Assembly: GCF_014297365.1 (NCBI RefSeq)
Contig: NZ_JACOQD010000002.1
Coordinates: 620,001-684,000, forward strand
DNA from: Winogradskyella echinorum
Lineage (GTDB): Bacteria; Bacteroidota; Bacteroidia; Flavobacteriales; Flavobacteriaceae
Direction of reading: 5' to 3'
Length of the DNA stretch: 64,000 nt
Part shown: positions 16,971 through 24,672 of the stretch, one piece after another
Layout: every line of letters starts with the position of its first letter
Position numbering within the stretch: the first letter of the stretch is position 1
Notes under the pieces: generated by a model
Seen by the model: the letters and a program-made list of their open reading frames with translations, nothing else
What the model was told of the DNA's origin: nothing
The model's database searches: none
Made by a program: the position numbers and the translations under genes

Positions 16971-17663
16971 ATGAAAACAGAAACGATTTCCAAAAAAAAT
17001 GGTCACAGTCTAAAAGCCTTTAATGTAGAAGATATCGGAGACGACCATTTATTTACAGGTTTAGAAACACCGATGAAGCCTAACGCTTTTGAAATGTCTA
17101 ATACCGAAAAAAAAGAACGCATATCTATCTTATTTTCAGAAATAATGGATGTTCTAGGTTTAGACCTAAATGATGATTCTCTACAAGGTACGCCAGACAG
17201 AGTAGCTAAAATGTATGTAGAAGAAATTTTCTCAGGACTAGATCCAAAGAATAAGCCAAAAGTTGCACTCTTTGATAATAAATATCAGTATAATCAGATG
17301 CTTGTAGAAAAGAATATTACTTTCTACTCTAATTGCGAACATCATTTTGTACCAATTATTGGTAAAGCACACATTGCATACAAATCATCTGGAAAGGTTA
17401 TTGGACTTTCAAAATTAAACCGCATTGTACAGTATTACGCCAAGCGTCCACAGGTACAAGAACGTTTAACGAACCAAATAGCAAATGAATTAAAAACTGT
17501 TTTAAACACAGAAAATGTCGCTGTTATTATAGATGCTAAACATTTATGTGTATCTTCAAGAGGTATAAAAGACGATACATCAACAACAGTAACAACTTAT
17601 TATGGAGGTGAATTTAATACGGCCTCAAAAATTGCAGAATTACAAAACTATATAAACAATTAA
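16971..17663 (+). CDS. folE: GTP cyclohydrolase I
   Basis: 230 residues. Zinc-site motifs are FYSNCEHHFVPIIGKAHIAY (Cys122, His125) and KHLCVSSRGIKDDTSTTVT (Cys193), with QGTPDRVAKMYVEEIFSG and LSKLNRIVQYYAKRPQVQERL between and before them. The enzyme converts GTP to dihydroneopterin triphosphate, the first step of folate and pterin synthesis. Its place in a four-photolyase regulon suggests supply of a folate/pterin antenna chromophore (methenyltetrahydrofolate) rather than housekeeping folate. The N-terminal ~45 residues are an extension compared with the bacterial core enzyme. It lies 3 bases before the next gene. Confidence 0.95.
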   Translation: MKTETISKKNGHSLKAFNVEDIGDDHLFTGLETPMKPNAFEMSNTEKKERISILFSEIMDVLGLDLNDDSLQGTPDRVAKMYVEEIFSGLDPKNKPKVALFDNKYQYNQMLVEKNITFYSNCEHHFVPIIGKAHIAYKSSGKVIGLSKLNRIVQYYAKRPQVQERLTNQIANELKTVLNTENVAVIIDAKHLCVSSRGIKDDTSTTVTTYYGGEFNTASKIAELQNYINN

Positions 17664-17666
17664 GCT

Positions 17667-17894
17667 ATGAAAACAATAGAAAGAGCTTTAGAATTTGAAA
17701 ACAGAAAGTTTTCTTTTAAAACAACAAGTGACAGAATTATAGCAGCTAGAGAAGCAAAAGATATTATACTAGAAGTTAACGAATTATATAAAAAAGAAAA
17801 AGATTCTAAACTTATGGATTTAATGAAACGTCTTACTGTTATTAAGCAAAAAATAGAAAAGCGTTTAAAAGGTAGACCTTTAACAGCATCTTAA
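17667..17894 (+). CDS. Small hypothetical protein, probably helical
   Basis: 75 residues, very rich in Lys and Glu, no Cys. The sequence (MKTIERALEFENRKFSF..., then AAREAKDIILEVNELYKKEKDSKLMDLMKRL) predicts two or three amphipathic helices, like a short coiled-coil or regulatory protein. No family recognised. It sits 3 bases after folE and 1 base before the SDR gene, so it is certainly part of operon 2. Confidence 0.7.
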   Translation: MKTIERALEFENRKFSFKTTSDRIIAAREAKDIILEVNELYKKEKDSKLMDLMKRLTVIKQKIEKRLKGRPLTAS

Positions 17895-17895
17895 T

Positions 17896-18582
17896 ATGAA
17901 AACTATAATAGTTATTGGAGGAAGCAAAGGTATAGGTAATGCAATAGTTTCTTCTTTGCTTTCTTCAAATAACAAAGTTGTAAACATTAGCAGAACATCA
18001 CCAGAACAATCGCACGAAAATTTTACGCATTATAACTGCGATGTGTTACACGATGAATTACCAGATATAGGTGTTGCAGACGGTCTTGTTTATTGTCCGG
18101 GAAGCATAAATCTTAAACCCATAAGTAGACTGAGTATAGACGATTTTAAAAGCGATTTTGAAATTAATGTGCTTGGAGCGGTCAAAGCGGTTCAAAAATA
18201 TTTAGCCATCTTAAAAAATGGTAACAAACCATCAATACTACTATTTAGTACTGTGGCTTCTAAATTAGGTATGCCATTTCATGCCAGCGTAGCAGCTTCA
18301 AAATCTGCAGTAGAAGGTTTAACCAAATCATTAGGTGCAGAATTAGCACCGACTATTCGTGTTAATGCAATCGCACCTACAGTAACAAATACAGATTTAG
18401 CTTCTAAATTATTACGAAACGAAAGGATGATTGAAAACATGAATGAGAGACATCCACTCAAAAAATATTTAGAACCACAAGAAGTTGCGGATATGGCTAT
18501 ATTTTTATTGTCTGATAAAGCTGCGTCCTTATCTGGACAGATTTTTGAAATGGATTGCGGTATTGTTAGCTTTAAACTATAG
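17896..18582 (+). CDS. SDR-family protein lacking the catalytic Tyr
   Basis: 228 residues with the classical SDR cofactor motif GGSKGIGNAI (residues ~7-16), an NxLG strand (NVLGAVKAVQKYL), the Ser-containing LLFSTVASKLG, and the C-terminal NAIAPTVTNTDLASKLL. The active-site YxxxK is here V132-A-A-S-K136, so the proton-donating Tyr is missing while the Lys remains. It may be a non-catalytic SDR, or use another residue. The same gene type accompanies photolyases in other bacteria (from memory). It lies 3 bases before the glutathione peroxidase gene. Confidence 0.85.
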   Translation: MKTIIVIGGSKGIGNAIVSSLLSSNNKVVNISRTSPEQSHENFTHYNCDVLHDELPDIGVADGLVYCPGSINLKPISRLSIDDFKSDFEINVLGAVKAVQKYLAILKNGNKPSILLFSTVASKLGMPFHASVAASKSAVEGLTKSLGAELAPTIRVNAIAPTVTNTDLASKLLRNERMIENMNERHPLKKYLEPQEVADMAIFLLSDKAASLSGQIFEMDCGIVSFKL

Positions 18583-18585
18583 ACT

Positions 18586-19125
18586 ATGAACCCTTTTAAA
18601 GCATTCATCAGTACAATATCGACTACAGATGCCAGTGTAAAACAAAATGCACTACAATCTATTTATGATATTGAAATTAATAGTCTTCAAGGCAAACCAA
18701 TTCAACTTTCCGACTTTAAAGGAAAAAAGATATTATTTGTAAATGTAGCTTCAAAATGCGGATTTACACCTCAATATAGAGAGTTACAGCAATTACATGA
18801 AACCTATAAGAATAACTTAGTAGTTATTGGTGTACCATGTAACCAATTTGGAAAACAAGAACCAGGTCAATCTAATGAGATTCAAGAATTTTGTGAGGTT
18901 AATTACGGTGTGTCTTTTTTAATAACCGAGAAGATTAGTGTTAAAGGCTTAAATCAGCATCCATTGTACAAATGGTTAACAAAGAAAGCTATTAACGGCC
19001 GACAAAATTCAGTGGTGAAATGGAATTTTCAGAAATATTTAGTAGATGAAAATGGTGAGTTCATTGATTACTTCTACTCGATTACAAAACCAATGAATTC
19101 TCGTATTACCAAATATTTAAAATAA
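18586..19125 (+). CDS. Glutathione peroxidase-type thiol peroxidase
   Basis: 179 residues. The peroxidatic residue is Cys58 in NVASKCGFTPQYREL (Cys rather than selenocysteine), with the GVPCNQFGKQEPG and VKWNFQKYLVDENG motifs supplying the Gln and Trp-Asn of the GPx tetrad. It reduces hydrogen peroxide and lipid peroxides, in such Cys forms usually with thioredoxin. There is a ~25-residue N-terminal extension before the core. Its position inside the photolyase operon fits defence against photo-oxidative damage. Confidence 0.92.
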   Translation: MNPFKAFISTISTTDASVKQNALQSIYDIEINSLQGKPIQLSDFKGKKILFVNVASKCGFTPQYRELQQLHETYKNNLVVIGVPCNQFGKQEPGQSNEIQEFCEVNYGVSFLITEKISVKGLNQHPLYKWLTKKAINGRQNSVVKWNFQKYLVDENGEFIDYFYSITKPMNSRITKYLK

Positions 19126-19130
19126 AGATT

Positions 19131-19301
19131 ATGTTCGGATTATTTAAGAAGACGTCAGAGTTAGATAAATTACAAAAAAAATACGAAAAGCTTATGGCCG
19201 ATTGGCATAAACTCTCAACCACCAATCGAGCTGAAAGTGATAAGAAGTACGCTGAAGCTGAGAGAATATCTGAAAGGATAAAAGCTTTAAAACAATCTTA
19301 G
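19131..19301 (+). CDS. Lacal_2735 family small protein
   Basis: A 56-residue ORF beginning MFGLFKKTSELDKLQKKYEKL, continuing AD.. HKLSTTNRAESDKKYAEAERI and ending KALKQS. It matches, from memory, the Lacal_2735 family of flavobacteria: a short, charged, helical protein with an amphipathic hydrophobic N-terminus. Function unknown. It lies 5 bases after the peroxidase gene and 1 base before the TspO start. It is too short to be found by length-filtered gene finders. Confidence 0.8.
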   Translation: MFGLFKKTSELDKLQKKYEKLMADWHKLSTTNRAESDKKYAEAERISERIKALKQS

Positions 19302-19302
19302 T

Positions 19303-19767
19303 TTGAAAAGAATTTACTATTTAATAATTTTTCTTGCCATCAATTTTGGTGGTTTAGCTTTAGGAAGCTGGCTTATGGACTCAGGGCCAACCTCAGAATG
19401 GTATCTAAACCTAAATAAAGCACCATGGACACCACCAGGTTGGGTTTTTGGTGCAGCATGGACATTGATTATGCTATGTTTTTCTTGGTACTTAAGTGTT
19501 CTATTTCATTTGAGAAAATCGCGGTTTTTGTGGCTTCTATATTTATTTCAAGTATTACTAAATGTAAGCTGGAACTGGATCTTCTTCAATCAGCATTTAA
19601 CCAACATTAGTTTAGTAGTTATCATTTTACTAACACTGGTTATATTTTATTACTTCATAACGTTTAGAAGTGATAAACTTAAAAACGCAAAGTATTTACT
19701 GCTACCCTATTTAATTTGGTTATGCATTGCAACCTCACTAAATGCATACATTGTCTTTAACAACTAA
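19303..19767 (+). CDS. tspO: TspO/MBR family tryptophan-rich membrane protein
   Basis: 154 residues with five membrane spans and the family pattern FGGLALGSWL, NKAPWTPPGWVFGAAWTLIM and LNVSWNWIFFNQH. TspO binds tetrapyrroles and is linked to light, oxygen and oxidative-stress regulation in Rhodobacter and other bacteria. The start is a TTG (19303) directly after the stop of the preceding gene; no earlier ATG exists in frame. Its presence in the photolyase operon agrees with a photosensitiser-handling role, which is inference. Confidence 0.9.
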   Translation: MKRIYYLIIFLAINFGGLALGSWLMDSGPTSEWYLNLNKAPWTPPGWVFGAAWTLIMLCFSWYLSVLFHLRKSRFLWLLYLFQVLLNVSWNWIFFNQHLTNISLVVIILLTLVIFYYFITFRSDKLKNAKYLLLPYLIWLCIATSLNAYIVFNN

Positions 19768-19775
19768 GAATTCTG

Positions 19776-20237
19776 ATGAAAATATATAGATTACATAAAA
19801 AACAAAATCTACCTATTACTATTGACCAAGCGTGGGATTTTTTATCGAGTCCGAAAAACCTTAAAACGATTACACCAGATTATATGGGTTTTAATATCCT
19901 ATCGGGTGCTGACAGACCAATGTTTCCAGGTCAGATCATTCAATACATTGTCACTCCAGTGTTAGGTATAAAAACAAAATGGGTCACAGAGATTACACAT
20001 GTTAGAGATAAAGAATACTTTGTAGATGAACAACGCTTTGGACCGTATGCTCTTTGGCATCATAAACATTTTATTAAAGAAATTGAAGGTGGTGTAGAGA
20101 TGGAAGATATTATAGATTACAAAGTGCCAATGGGAATTTTAGGTCAACTAGTTCACCCAATTTTAGTAAAACCAAAACTCGAAGAAATTTTTAACTACCG
20201 AACAAAAAAGCTAGAAGAACTTTTTGGCAAATATTAG
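19776..20237 (+). CDS. SRPBCC (START-like) family protein
   Basis: 153 residues of the helix-grip fold: HKKQNLPITIDQAWDFLSSPKNLKTITPDYMGF at the N-terminus, TKWVTEITHV, the DEQRFGPYALWHHKHFIKE strand pair and a long C-terminal helix. These proteins bind small hydrophobic ligands; the ligand here is unknown. Relatives are recurrent neighbours of photolyase and carotenoid genes. It is 3 bases from the CPD photolyase gene. Confidence 0.85.
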   Translation: MKIYRLHKKQNLPITIDQAWDFLSSPKNLKTITPDYMGFNILSGADRPMFPGQIIQYIVTPVLGIKTKWVTEITHVRDKEYFVDEQRFGPYALWHHKHFIKEIEGGVEMEDIIDYKVPMGILGQLVHPILVKPKLEEIFNYRTKKLEELFGKY

Positions 20238-20240
20238 TTT

Positions 20241-21545
20241 ATGAATTCTACTGTAAATATTTTTTGGTTTAGAAGAGACCTGAGATTAGACGATAATGTT
20301 GGTTTTTATGAAGCCTTAAGAGGAGAACATCCTGTATTACCAATTTTTATTTTCGATTCTGAAATTTTGAATAAGTTACCAAAAGATGATGCTCGTGTAA
20401 CTTTTATACATAAAACGCTTCAAGGCATGAGGCAGACTTTGCAAGACGAACATGCAAGTAGTATTGCAATTTATCATGGCAAACCAAAAGATATTTTTAA
20501 GACCTTATTAAAAGAATTTAAAATTCATACTGTTTATACTAATCACGATTACGAACCTTATGCAAAAGAACGTGATGAAGAAATAGAAAAGTTACTAGAT
20601 AAAAATGATGTTAGCTTTAAAACTTTCAAGGACCAGGTAATTTTTGAAAAAGATGAAGTTGTAAAAAAAGATGGTGATCCATATGTCGTGTACACACCTT
20701 ATATGCGCACATGGAAGGAAAAATTTAAAACTATAGACCTAGAGATTTTTTACACCAATTCCTATCTCAACAACTTAGTTGAACATTCAAGATTGCCAAA
20801 TTTAAGTTTATCAGACATTGGGTTTAAAACTTCGAAACAAGAAATTGCAGATTATGAAGTAACACCTACTCTAATTCAACAATACGAAGACACTCGAAAT
20901 TTCCCAGCAAAGGATGCCACATCTCGATTAGGTCCTCACTTACGTTTTGGTACGGTTAGCATTCGTAAAATGATTAAAAAAGCCATTGCTGAAAACAATG
21001 AAATCTTTTGGCAAGAATTGATTTGGCGCGAATTTTTTATGCAAATTCTATGGCATTATCCTAGAACAAAAGATGAATCTTTTAAAACAAAGTACGACCG
21101 CATAGAATGGAGAAATAATGAAAAAGAATTTAAAAAATGGTGCGAAGGTCAAACAGGTTATCCATTAGTGGATGCTGGTATGCGCCAGCTCAACGAAACC
21201 GGTTTTATGCATAATCGCGTGCGTATGTTGGTTGGCAGTTTCCTCTGCAAACATTTACTAATAGATTGGCGTTGGGGAGAAGCCTATTTTGCAGAGAAAC
21301 TTCATGATTACGAAATGGCCAGCAATGTTGGTAATTGGCAATGGGTTGCGGGAAGTGGTGTTGATGCTGCACCTTATTTCAGAATTTTTAATCCAACAAC
21401 TCAGATAGATAAATTCGATAAAGACAGAAAGTACATTAAAAAATATGTCCCAGAATTTGAGTCTGATGATTATGTGGAAAGAATGGTTGATCATAAAGAA
21501 GCTAGAGAACGTTGCTTAGAAACTTATAAATCTGCATTAAATTAA
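20241..21545 (+). CDS. phr: Deoxyribodipyrimidine (CPD) photolyase, class I
   Basis: 434 residues. The antenna domain starts IFWFRRDLRLDDNVGFYEAL. The FAD domain has SRLGPHLRFGTVSIRKM, FWQELIWREFFMQIL, GQTGYPLVDAGMRQLNETG, the RVRMLVGSFLCKHLLIDWRWGE block, and MASNVGNWQWVAGSGVDAAPYFRIFNP, so the FAD-N5 Asn and all three Trp of the photoreduction chain are in place. It splits cyclobutane pyrimidine dimers with blue light. It is the last gene of operon 2; a terminator follows 120 bases downstream. Confidence 0.95.
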   Translation: MNSTVNIFWFRRDLRLDDNVGFYEALRGEHPVLPIFIFDSEILNKLPKDDARVTFIHKTLQGMRQTLQDEHASSIAIYHGKPKDIFKTLLKEFKIHTVYTNHDYEPYAKERDEEIEKLLDKNDVSFKTFKDQVIFEKDEVVKKDGDPYVVYTPYMRTWKEKFKTIDLEIFYTNSYLNNLVEHSRLPNLSLSDIGFKTSKQEIADYEVTPTLIQQYEDTRNFPAKDATSRLGPHLRFGTVSIRKMIKKAIAENNEIFWQELIWREFFMQILWHYPRTKDESFKTKYDRIEWRNNEKEFKKWCEGQTGYPLVDAGMRQLNETGFMHNRVRMLVGSFLCKHLLIDWRWGEAYFAEKLHDYEMASNVGNWQWVAGSGVDAAPYFRIFNPTTQIDKFDKDRKYIKKYVPEFESDDYVERMVDHKEARERCLETYKSALN

Positions 21546-21665
21546 CGCTATTATTTAAATTATGTCATTTTTTTAACAATTTAACACAATAAACAAAGTT
21601 TTATACCGTTACTAAATTTAAGTCGAATTTTCGTCTTATTTGAATAACCATTTCAAAAACAATTT

Positions 21666-21697
21666 AAAAGCTCCGTTTTTAGTCATCGGAGCTTTTT
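21666..21697 (+). terminator. Terminator after photolyase operon 2
   Basis: AAAAGCTCCG (21666-21675) pairs with CGGAGCTTTT (21687-21696), 11-nt loop, with a T-run continuing the right arm. It lies 120 bases after the phr stop, in a gene-free stretch. Confidence 0.75.
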
Positions 21698-21789
21698 GCT
21701 ATATATAATTTAGAAACCTGTCAATAATTTAGGGCTTTGTTCATTTCTTTTCTTTAATTTTAAGGAATTAATATTAAAACTAAACAATT

Positions 21790-22152
21790 ATGAATACTTG
21801 GGATGTTGCCAAAAAATGGAAAGAAATGTGCGAACAAGGAAAAAGTCTTGAATGCATTAATGAACTTTATGCAGACAATATAGTTAGCCGAGAAATGCCT
21901 GGTATGCCTGGTGAAGTTACAGAAGGCAAACAAAACGTATGGAATAAAAGTAAGGAATGGTTAGAGAATGTAGAAGATTTTCATGCAAGTACAATTAGTG
22001 AGCCAATTGTTGCTGGCAACTTTTTTAGTGCAAAAATGGGATTTGACTGTACATTTAAAGACAGAGGAAGACAACAAATGGAAGAAGTCTGTGTTTATGA
22101 AGTAAAAGATGGTAAAATTACGAGTGAACAGTATTTCTATTCAATGGAATAA
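21790..22152 (+). CDS. SnoaL-like / NTF2-fold protein
   Basis: 120 residues: VAKKWKEMCEQGKSLECINELYADNIVSRE at the N-terminus, then a beta sheet with FFSAKMGFDCTFKDRGRQQMEEVCVYEVKDGKI. This is the SnoaL-like cone fold used by small isomerases, cyclases and ligand-binding proteins. The catalytic identity is open. It stands alone between two terminators. Confidence 0.8.
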   Translation: MNTWDVAKKWKEMCEQGKSLECINELYADNIVSREMPGMPGEVTEGKQNVWNKSKEWLENVEDFHASTISEPIVAGNFFSAKMGFDCTFKDRGRQQMEEVCVYEVKDGKITSEQYFYSME

Positions 22153-22172
22153 GTATATAACTTTTTTAAAAC

Positions 22173-22208
22173 AAAAAAAGCTTCAAGTTAATCTTGAAGC
22201 TTTTTTTT
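22173..22208. terminator. Bidirectional terminator between SnoaL-like gene and murA
   Basis: A-run plus GCTTCAAG (22180-22187), 5-nt loop TTAAT, CTTGAAGC (22193-22200) and an 8-T run. The symmetric A/T flanks let it serve both convergent genes. Confidence 0.85.
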
Positions 22209-22231
22209 ATAATTAAGAATTTAAAGATATT

Positions 22232-23548
22232 CTAATTACCTTCTACTCGTTCAATTTTAGCACCAATGGCTCTTAAACGTTCATCTATATTTTCGTAACC
22301 TCTATCAATTTGTTCAATATTATGAATAGTTGAAGTTCCTTTTGCAGATAAAGCCGCAATTAGCAACGACACACCAGCTCTAATATCTGGTGAAGTCATC
22401 GTTGTTGCTTTTAAAGTCGATTTAAAATCATGACCAATTATTGTCGCTCTATGTGGGTCACAAAGAATAATCTTTGCACCCATGTCGATCAGTTTATCAA
22501 CAAAGAACAAACGGCTTTCAAACATTTTTTGATGTACAACTGCACTTCCTCTAGCTTGGGTTAATACCGTAAGTATAATACTCAATAAATCTGGCGTAAA
22601 TCCTGGCCATGGAGCATCTGCTATAGTAAGAATAGAACCGTCGATATAGTTTTGTACTTCGTAACCATTTGTATGTGCAGGAATATGTATATCGTCACCT
22701 TGACGTTCTACTGTGATACCTATTTTTCTAAATACATTTGGAATTTGACCTAAATCGTCCCAACTTACGTTAGTAATAGTTAATTCACTTTTGGTCATAG
22801 CAGCTAAGCCAATCCAACTGCCAATTTCAATCATATCTGGTAACATTCTATGATCTGTACCACCAAGAACATCTACACCTTCAATAATTAACATATTAGA
22901 ACCAACTCCAGAGATTTTTGCTCCCATGCGGTTCAACATCTTACAAAGTTGCTGCAAGTAAGGCTCACAAGCTGCATTATAAATGGTCGTTGTACCTTCA
23001 GCTAAAACGGCAGCCATTACAATATTTGCTGTACCAGTTACTGAGGCTTCATCTAAAAGCATATAAGTACCTGTTAACTTGTCTGCTTCTACTCCATAAA
23101 ATAAATCCTCTTTGTTATAACGGAATTTTGCACCAAGGTTAATAAAACCTTCGAAGTGCGTATCTAAACGACGACGCCCAATTTTATCTCCACCTGGTTT
23201 TGGGATGTATCCTTTTCCGAAACGTGCTAATAAAGGGCCCACTATCATTATAGAACCTCTTAGACCTTTACCATCTTCTTTGAATTCGGCAGATTCTAGA
23301 TATTTTAAATTAACTTCATCTGCCTTAAACGTATAAGATCCTTTACCAACTTTATTGATTTTAACACCTAGCTTCTTTAATAAAGCGATCAGTTTGTTAA
23401 CATCTATAATATCTGGAATATTATCTATCTTAATTTCTTCGGCAGTTAAAAGCACTGCGCATAAAATTTGTAAAGCTTCGTTTTTTGCTCCTTGAGGCTG
23501 AATTTTTCCCTTTAGTTGGTGGCCTCCTTCAATTTTGAATGTTCCCAT
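22232..23548 (-). CDS. murA: UDP-N-acetylglucosamine 1-carboxyvinyltransferase
   Basis: 438 residues of the EPSP-synthase-like double-barrel fold: KNEALQILCAVLLTAEE (residues ~22-38), KGLRGSIMIVGPLLARFG, and TDLAPPW-equivalent DAPWPGFTPDLLSIIL. It transfers enolpyruvate from PEP to UDP-GlcNAc, the first committed step of peptidoglycan synthesis. In the active-site loop KPGGDKIGRRRLDTH the usual Cys (E. coli Cys115) is Asp121, the substitution associated with intrinsic fosfomycin resistance. It lies 6 bases after the DUF4290 gene on the minus strand. Confidence 0.96.
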   Translation of the reverse strand: MGTFKIEGGHQLKGKIQPQGAKNEALQILCAVLLTAEEIKIDNIPDIIDVNKLIALLKKLGVKINKVGKGSYTFKADEVNLKYLESAEFKEDGKGLRGSIMIVGPLLARFGKGYIPKPGGDKIGRRRLDTHFEGFINLGAKFRYNKEDLFYGVEADKLTGTYMLLDEASVTGTANIVMAAVLAEGTTTIYNAACEPYLQQLCKMLNRMGAKISGVGSNMLIIEGVDVLGGTDHRMLPDMIEIGSWIGLAAMTKSELTITNVSWDDLGQIPNVFRKIGITVERQGDDIHIPAHTNGYEVQNYIDGSILTIADAPWPGFTPDLLSIILTVLTQARGSAVVHQKMFESRLFFVDKLIDMGAKIILCDPHRATIIGHDFKSTLKATTMTSPDIRAGVSLLIAALSAKGTSTIHNIEQIDRGYENIDERLRAIGAKIERVEGN

Positions 23549-23554
23549 ACGTTG

Positions 23555-24208
23555 TTAGTAACGTTTTCTGTTATTGGAATATTTTTTCTTGTTGTTATTC
23601 TTTTTGTTTGAATTGCTTTTACCACCATACTTAGATTTGGCGCGCATTAAACTAGAAGAATCACTTAAATCTTCATCGCTATTTTTTAGATTTATTTTTC
23701 CATCTGAAAGTTCATATAAATGATCGAAAATTACTGCATCTTCAACTGTGTCTTTATTCCAATTAAGGAAACACTTTTTCATATGGTTAGCAATTGTATA
23801 TTTTAAAGCTTCTTTAAGCTCTCCTTCCTCCCAACTAACAGCAACATCTATCATTGTTTTTATGTTGTTTCCATAAAAACGATACTTCGGATGATTTTGC
23901 GGATATTTTAAAGGTTCTGGTCTTGCTTGTATCTCTTCTTTAGACGGTTCCCCATAAGGTGAATCTACATCTATATCAAAATCAGCCATAATGAATAACT
24001 GATCCCATAATTTATGCTGAAAATCTGGCACATCTCGTAAATGTGGTTGAAGATTTCCCATGACAGAAATAATTGCCTTCGCCACTTTATTGCGCTCTTC
24101 TTTAGTTTCGCGAGACTTAGCATAATTAATCATCTTTTGAAGATGACGTCCATATTCTGGTATAATTAAATGCTCGCGTTCTGTGTTGTATTCTAAATCG
24201 TCAATCAA
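23555..24208 (-). CDS. DUF4290 family protein
   Basis: 217 residues; globular helical part (EYNTEREHLIIPEYGRHLQKMINYAK, RNKVAKAIISVMGNLQPHLRDVPDFQHKLWDQLFIM) and a strongly basic, low-complexity Asn/Lys tail at the C-terminus (from ~residue 190). It matches the Bacteroidota family DUF4290, usually upstream of murA as here. The basic tail suggests nucleic-acid or ribosome contact; function unknown. Confidence 0.85.
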   Translation of the reverse strand: MIDDLEYNTEREHLIIPEYGRHLQKMINYAKSRETKEERNKVAKAIISVMGNLQPHLRDVPDFQHKLWDQLFIMADFDIDVDSPYGEPSKEEIQARPEPLKYPQNHPKYRFYGNNIKTMIDVAVSWEEGELKEALKYTIANHMKKCFLNWNKDTVEDAVIFDHLYELSDGKINLKNSDEDLSDSSSLMRAKSKYGGKSNSNKKNNNKKKYSNNRKRY

Positions 24209-24300
24209 AATTTTAAAATGTGTAGTAAATAATAGTTAAAACCTGTAGTCTTTTAGGTTTTGCTGCAAAGTACAAAAAAATAAGAATCTAAAAAGGCTTT

Positions 24301-24594
24301 TTAAAGGGAAATTACTCCCTCAACATTTTCGGCCACTTCCTTATATTTAGCTATTACAGCTTCAGGGTTTTTTAACCTAACATTAATAGACACACTAGTA
24401 TATTTACCATTTTTAGATTCGTTAGTTGTTATAACTGCACCCAAATCATTAAAAAGATCCTCTATATCTTTAATTCCGGTACCACTAGAAACCACAATAA
24501 ATTTATATAAATACTCTGATGGCCAAAGTGCTGTATCGTAAAGTTGTGCCTTTAATTTCTCGTAAAATTCGTCTGTTTTTTTAGAACTATCCAT
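24301..24594 (-). CDS. DUF493 family protein (YbeD-like)
   Basis: About 97 residues with a ferredoxin-like ACT-type pattern: FYEKLKAQLYDTALWPSEYLYKFIVVSS, then KYTSVSINVRLKNPEAVIAKYKEVAENVEGVISL. The family is a putative regulator with no defined target. The frame extends to an ATG at 24615, but a -7-like element (TATCTTTG on the minus strand, 24613-24620) overlaps that codon. The ATG at 24594 (MDSSKK) is therefore preferred. Confidence 0.82.
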   Translation of the reverse strand: MDSSKKTDEFYEKLKAQLYDTALWPSEYLYKFIVVSSGTGIKDIEDLFNDLGAVITTNESKNGKYTSVSINVRLKNPEAVIAKYKEVAENVEGVISL

Positions 24595-24612
24595 GCTTAT
24601 TTTTTTCAGATG

Positions 24613-24620
24613 CAAAGATA
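24613..24620 (-). promoter_or_regulatory. Candidate -7 element for the DUF493 gene
   Basis: CAAAGATA on the plus strand reads TATCTTTG on the minus strand, matching TAnnTTTG. No convincing -33 TTG was found at the expected spacing, so this is a half-site call. It decides the start codon of the downstream gene. Confidence 0.45.
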
Positions 24621-24672
24621 CATTTAACTTTACATTTTTTATATTTAATTTTACTGCAAAAATATTGCCAAT

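Noticed and set aside
18279-18608. 109-residue minus-strand ORF across the SDR gene end
   Set aside because: Antisense shadow of the SDR reading frame.
21546-21789. Small RNA or peptide gene after the phr operon
   Set aside because: Only the terminator is supported; no promoter matching the consensus and no ORF of reasonable composition was found.
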